A stretch of 64,000 nucleotides of DNA from JAAFHB01 sp037128295. Lineage in GTDB: Bacteria; Bacteroidota; Bacteroidia; Bacteroidales; Prolixibacteraceae. The translations under genes and the position numbers were made by a program. Where the stretch lies: NCBI GenBank assembly GCA_037128295.1, contig JBAXWR010000002.1, positions 17,126 through 81,125 on the forward strand. The letters run 5' to 3'. Positions 62,610-64,000 of the stretch are shown piece by piece (position 1 is the stretch's first letter; the number at the start of each line of letters is the position of its first letter). The notes under the pieces are model-generated. The model saw only the letters and a program-made list of their open reading frames with translations. It was not told the origin of the DNA and ran no database searches.

Positions 62610-63326
62610 ATGAAGATTGCGTTGATTGGTTACGGAAAAATGGGGAAAGAGATTGAACAGGTTGCGGTTAGCCGCGGACATACGATCGTTTTAACCATAG
62701 ACATTGATAATCAGGAAGATTTAAATAAGGAAAACCTCTCCGGAGCTGATGTTGCCATAGAGTTTACATCACCTGCCACTGCTGTTCCCAATTATTTAAA
62801 GTGTTTTGCAGCCGGAGTTCCTGTTGTCAGCGGTAGCACAGGTTGGCTTGAACAAAAAGCAGTCGTTGAACAAGCATGTTCTGCCCAAAACGGATGTTTC
62901 TTTTATGCATCCAATTTTAGTCTGGGGATGAATATTTTCTTTGAACTGAACAAACACCTTGCCCGGATTATGAGAGATTTCCCGCAATATGATGTAGCCA
63001 TGACAGAGGTTCATCACACCCAAAAGTTGGATGCCCCAAGCGGAACCGCAATCACCCTCGCCGAAGATATTCTCGCCCTCACTAAAAGCAAGACAAACTG
63101 GACCATTCAGGAACCATTAACAGATAATGAACTATATATTAAGCCAATACGGGAAGGACTGGTACCTGGAATCCATACTGTAAAATACAATTCGGAAGTT
63201 GATTACATCGAAATGACCCACAGTGCCTATAACCGGAAAGGATTAGCTTTAGGAGCTGTATTTGCCGCCGAATTTTGTGTAGGACGTAAAGGTGTTTTGT
63301 CGATGGCTGATCTTTTAAAATTATAA
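62610..63326 (+). CDS. dapB: 4-hydroxy-tetrahydrodipicolinate reductase
   Basis: A 238-residue enzyme of the diaminopimelate/lysine pathway: reduces the DapA product to tetrahydrodipicolinate with NAD(P)H in the cytoplasm. The N-terminal Rossmann motif is GYGKMGKEI (7-15), GSTGW marks the nucleotide-binding region, SNFSLGMNIFFELNK is a family segment, and EVHHTQKLDAPSGTA carries the catalytic His pair and Lys. It is slightly shorter than the E. coli enzyme, as is usual in Bacteroidota. lepB follows after 23 nt in the same direction, so the two are probably co-transcribed. Confidence 0.96.
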   Translation: MKIALIGYGKMGKEIEQVAVSRGHTIVLTIDIDNQEDLNKENLSGADVAIEFTSPATAVPNYLKCFAAGVPVVSGSTGWLEQKAVVEQACSAQNGCFFYASNFSLGMNIFFELNKHLARIMRDFPQYDVAMTEVHHTQKLDAPSGTAITLAEDILALTKSKTNWTIQEPLTDNELYIKPIREGLVPGIHTVKYNSEVDYIEMTHSAYNRKGLALGAVFAAEFCVGRKGVLSMADLLKL

Positions 63327-63349
63327 ATAAATATATTAATACAATAAAG

Positions 63350-64000
63350 ATGAACAAGTTATTGGAAAGCAAGTGGTTTAAGTTTGGACTTGTTGGTGGA
63401 TTTTACCTGCTTTGGGTAATCTGGTTGAATAATTACTGGTGGTTGATTGGCTTAGCCATTATTTTTGACATTTATGTTACTGAAAAAGTTCATTGGTCAT
63501 TCTGGAAGAAAAAAAACCCACCGGATGGTAAACAAACCAAGTTGGTAGAATGGGTTGATGCCATCATTTTCGCCGTTATTGCCGCTACTTTTATCCGCAT
63601 GTTTTTTATCGAGGCTTACACCATCCCTACTTCCTCCATGGAAAAATCGATGATGGTTGGTGATTACCTCTTTGTGAGTAAAACTGCTTATGGGCCAAAA
63701 ATGCCGAACACACCGATTTCTTTTCCGTTTGTCCATCATACAATGCCTTTTTCAACAACCATAAAATCATTCTCTACGCTGATCCACGACCCTTACCGCA
63801 GGATTGCAGGTTTCGGAAAAGTCAAGAATGACGATGTTGTGGTTTTCAATTTTCCAGAAGGTGATACAGTTGCGCTGAACATGCAGGACAGAAGTTACTA
63901 TGAATTGGTTCGTTCGTACGGCCGCGACAAAGTAAACAGTGAAAAAAGGGTTTTCGGGGATATGATTTATCGTCCTGTCGATAAACGCGAAAATTACATC
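63350..64000 (+). CDS. lepB: Signal peptidase I, 3' end outside window
   Basis: The first 217 codons of signal peptidase I, which removes signal peptides of Sec- and Tat-exported proteins at the outer face of the inner membrane. Hydrophobic segments at about 13-40 anchor it, and another at about 68-85 leads to the catalytic serine S96 in TIPTSSMEKSMMVGDYLFVSK, with the family segment KNDDVVVFNFPEG following. The window ends at KRENYI; the Lys-Arg motif holding the catalytic lysine should lie just beyond, so activity cannot be judged from this fragment. It is the second gene after dapB. Confidence 0.95.
   Translation, partial: MNKLLESKWFKFGLVGGFYLLWVIWLNNYWWLIGLAIIFDIYVTEKVHWSFWKKKNPPDGKQTKLVEWVDAIIFAVIAATFIRMFFIEAYTIPTSSMEKSMMVGDYLFVSKTAYGPKMPNTPISFPFVHHTMPFSTTIKSFSTLIHDPYRRIAGFGKVKNDDVVVFNFPEGDTVALNMQDRSYYELVRSYGRDKVNSEKRVFGDMIYRPVDKRENYI

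Overview
The window reads as a Bacteroidota chromosome, probably a Bacteroidales/Marinilabiliales-type organism (inference). The evidence is promoter-like TAnnTTTG (-7) boxes with a TTG about 19 nt upstream, almost no Shine-Dalgarno sequences, a SecA of about 1,100 residues with the long N-terminal insertion usual in the phylum, a DUF4153/4173-type protein, and very large hybrid histidine kinases. Both ends cut a gene: a NIPSNAP protein on the left and signal peptidase I on the right. I found no rRNA, tRNA, CRISPR array or intact insertion sequence.

Layout. 1-4.4 kb: NIPSNAP protein, FAD/Fe-S dehydrogenase and a RelE/ParE-type toxin-antitoxin pair. 4.5-10.7 kb: a compact three-gene minus-strand operon made of a copper P-type ATPase fused to an ethylene-receptor-like (ETR1-type) membrane domain and a histidine kinase, then an Rcp1-like response regulator, then a REC-PAS-kinase-REC hybrid. 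10.9-15.1 kb: plus-strand membrane proteins around a small winged-helix regulator, with two copies of a likely operator. 15.3-26.6 kb: three hybrid kinases and an Rpn-family nuclease. 26.7-36.1 kb: housekeeping genes (lgt, secA, ftnA, icd, dnaX with a -1 frameshift, glutathione peroxidase, yccF). 36.1-55.7 kb: a seven-gene minus-strand signalling island with five kinases, one CheR and one CheB-CheR-PAS protein. 55.8-64 kb: CAT-like acetyltransferase, cinA, an AsmA-like protein, a double esterase, dapB and lepB.

Ten histidine kinases with about 31 PAS modules are present, yet there is no response regulator with a DNA-binding domain and only one stand-alone receiver. Several kinases are paralogues (18047/23023; 36334/48464/52973; the C-terminal receivers of 4459/15311), so the region looks like a local expansion of sensory proteins that must signal to targets elsewhere.

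The most striking item is the 1,274-residue CopA-ETR1-kinase fusion at 6912-10736. In plants the CopA homologue RAN1 supplies copper to ETR1; here a transporter of that family, a membrane domain keeping the Cu(I)-binding Cys and His of ETR1, and a kinase are one polypeptide, followed by an Rcp1-like regulator. Other notable items are a deletion scar of an rpn gene at a microhomology, a probable deletion scar of a type IIL restriction-methylation gene, a perfect 34-nt palindrome inside a kinase ATPase domain, an in-frame TGA in the CheB-CheR-PAS gene, and a 169-nt nested inverted repeat.
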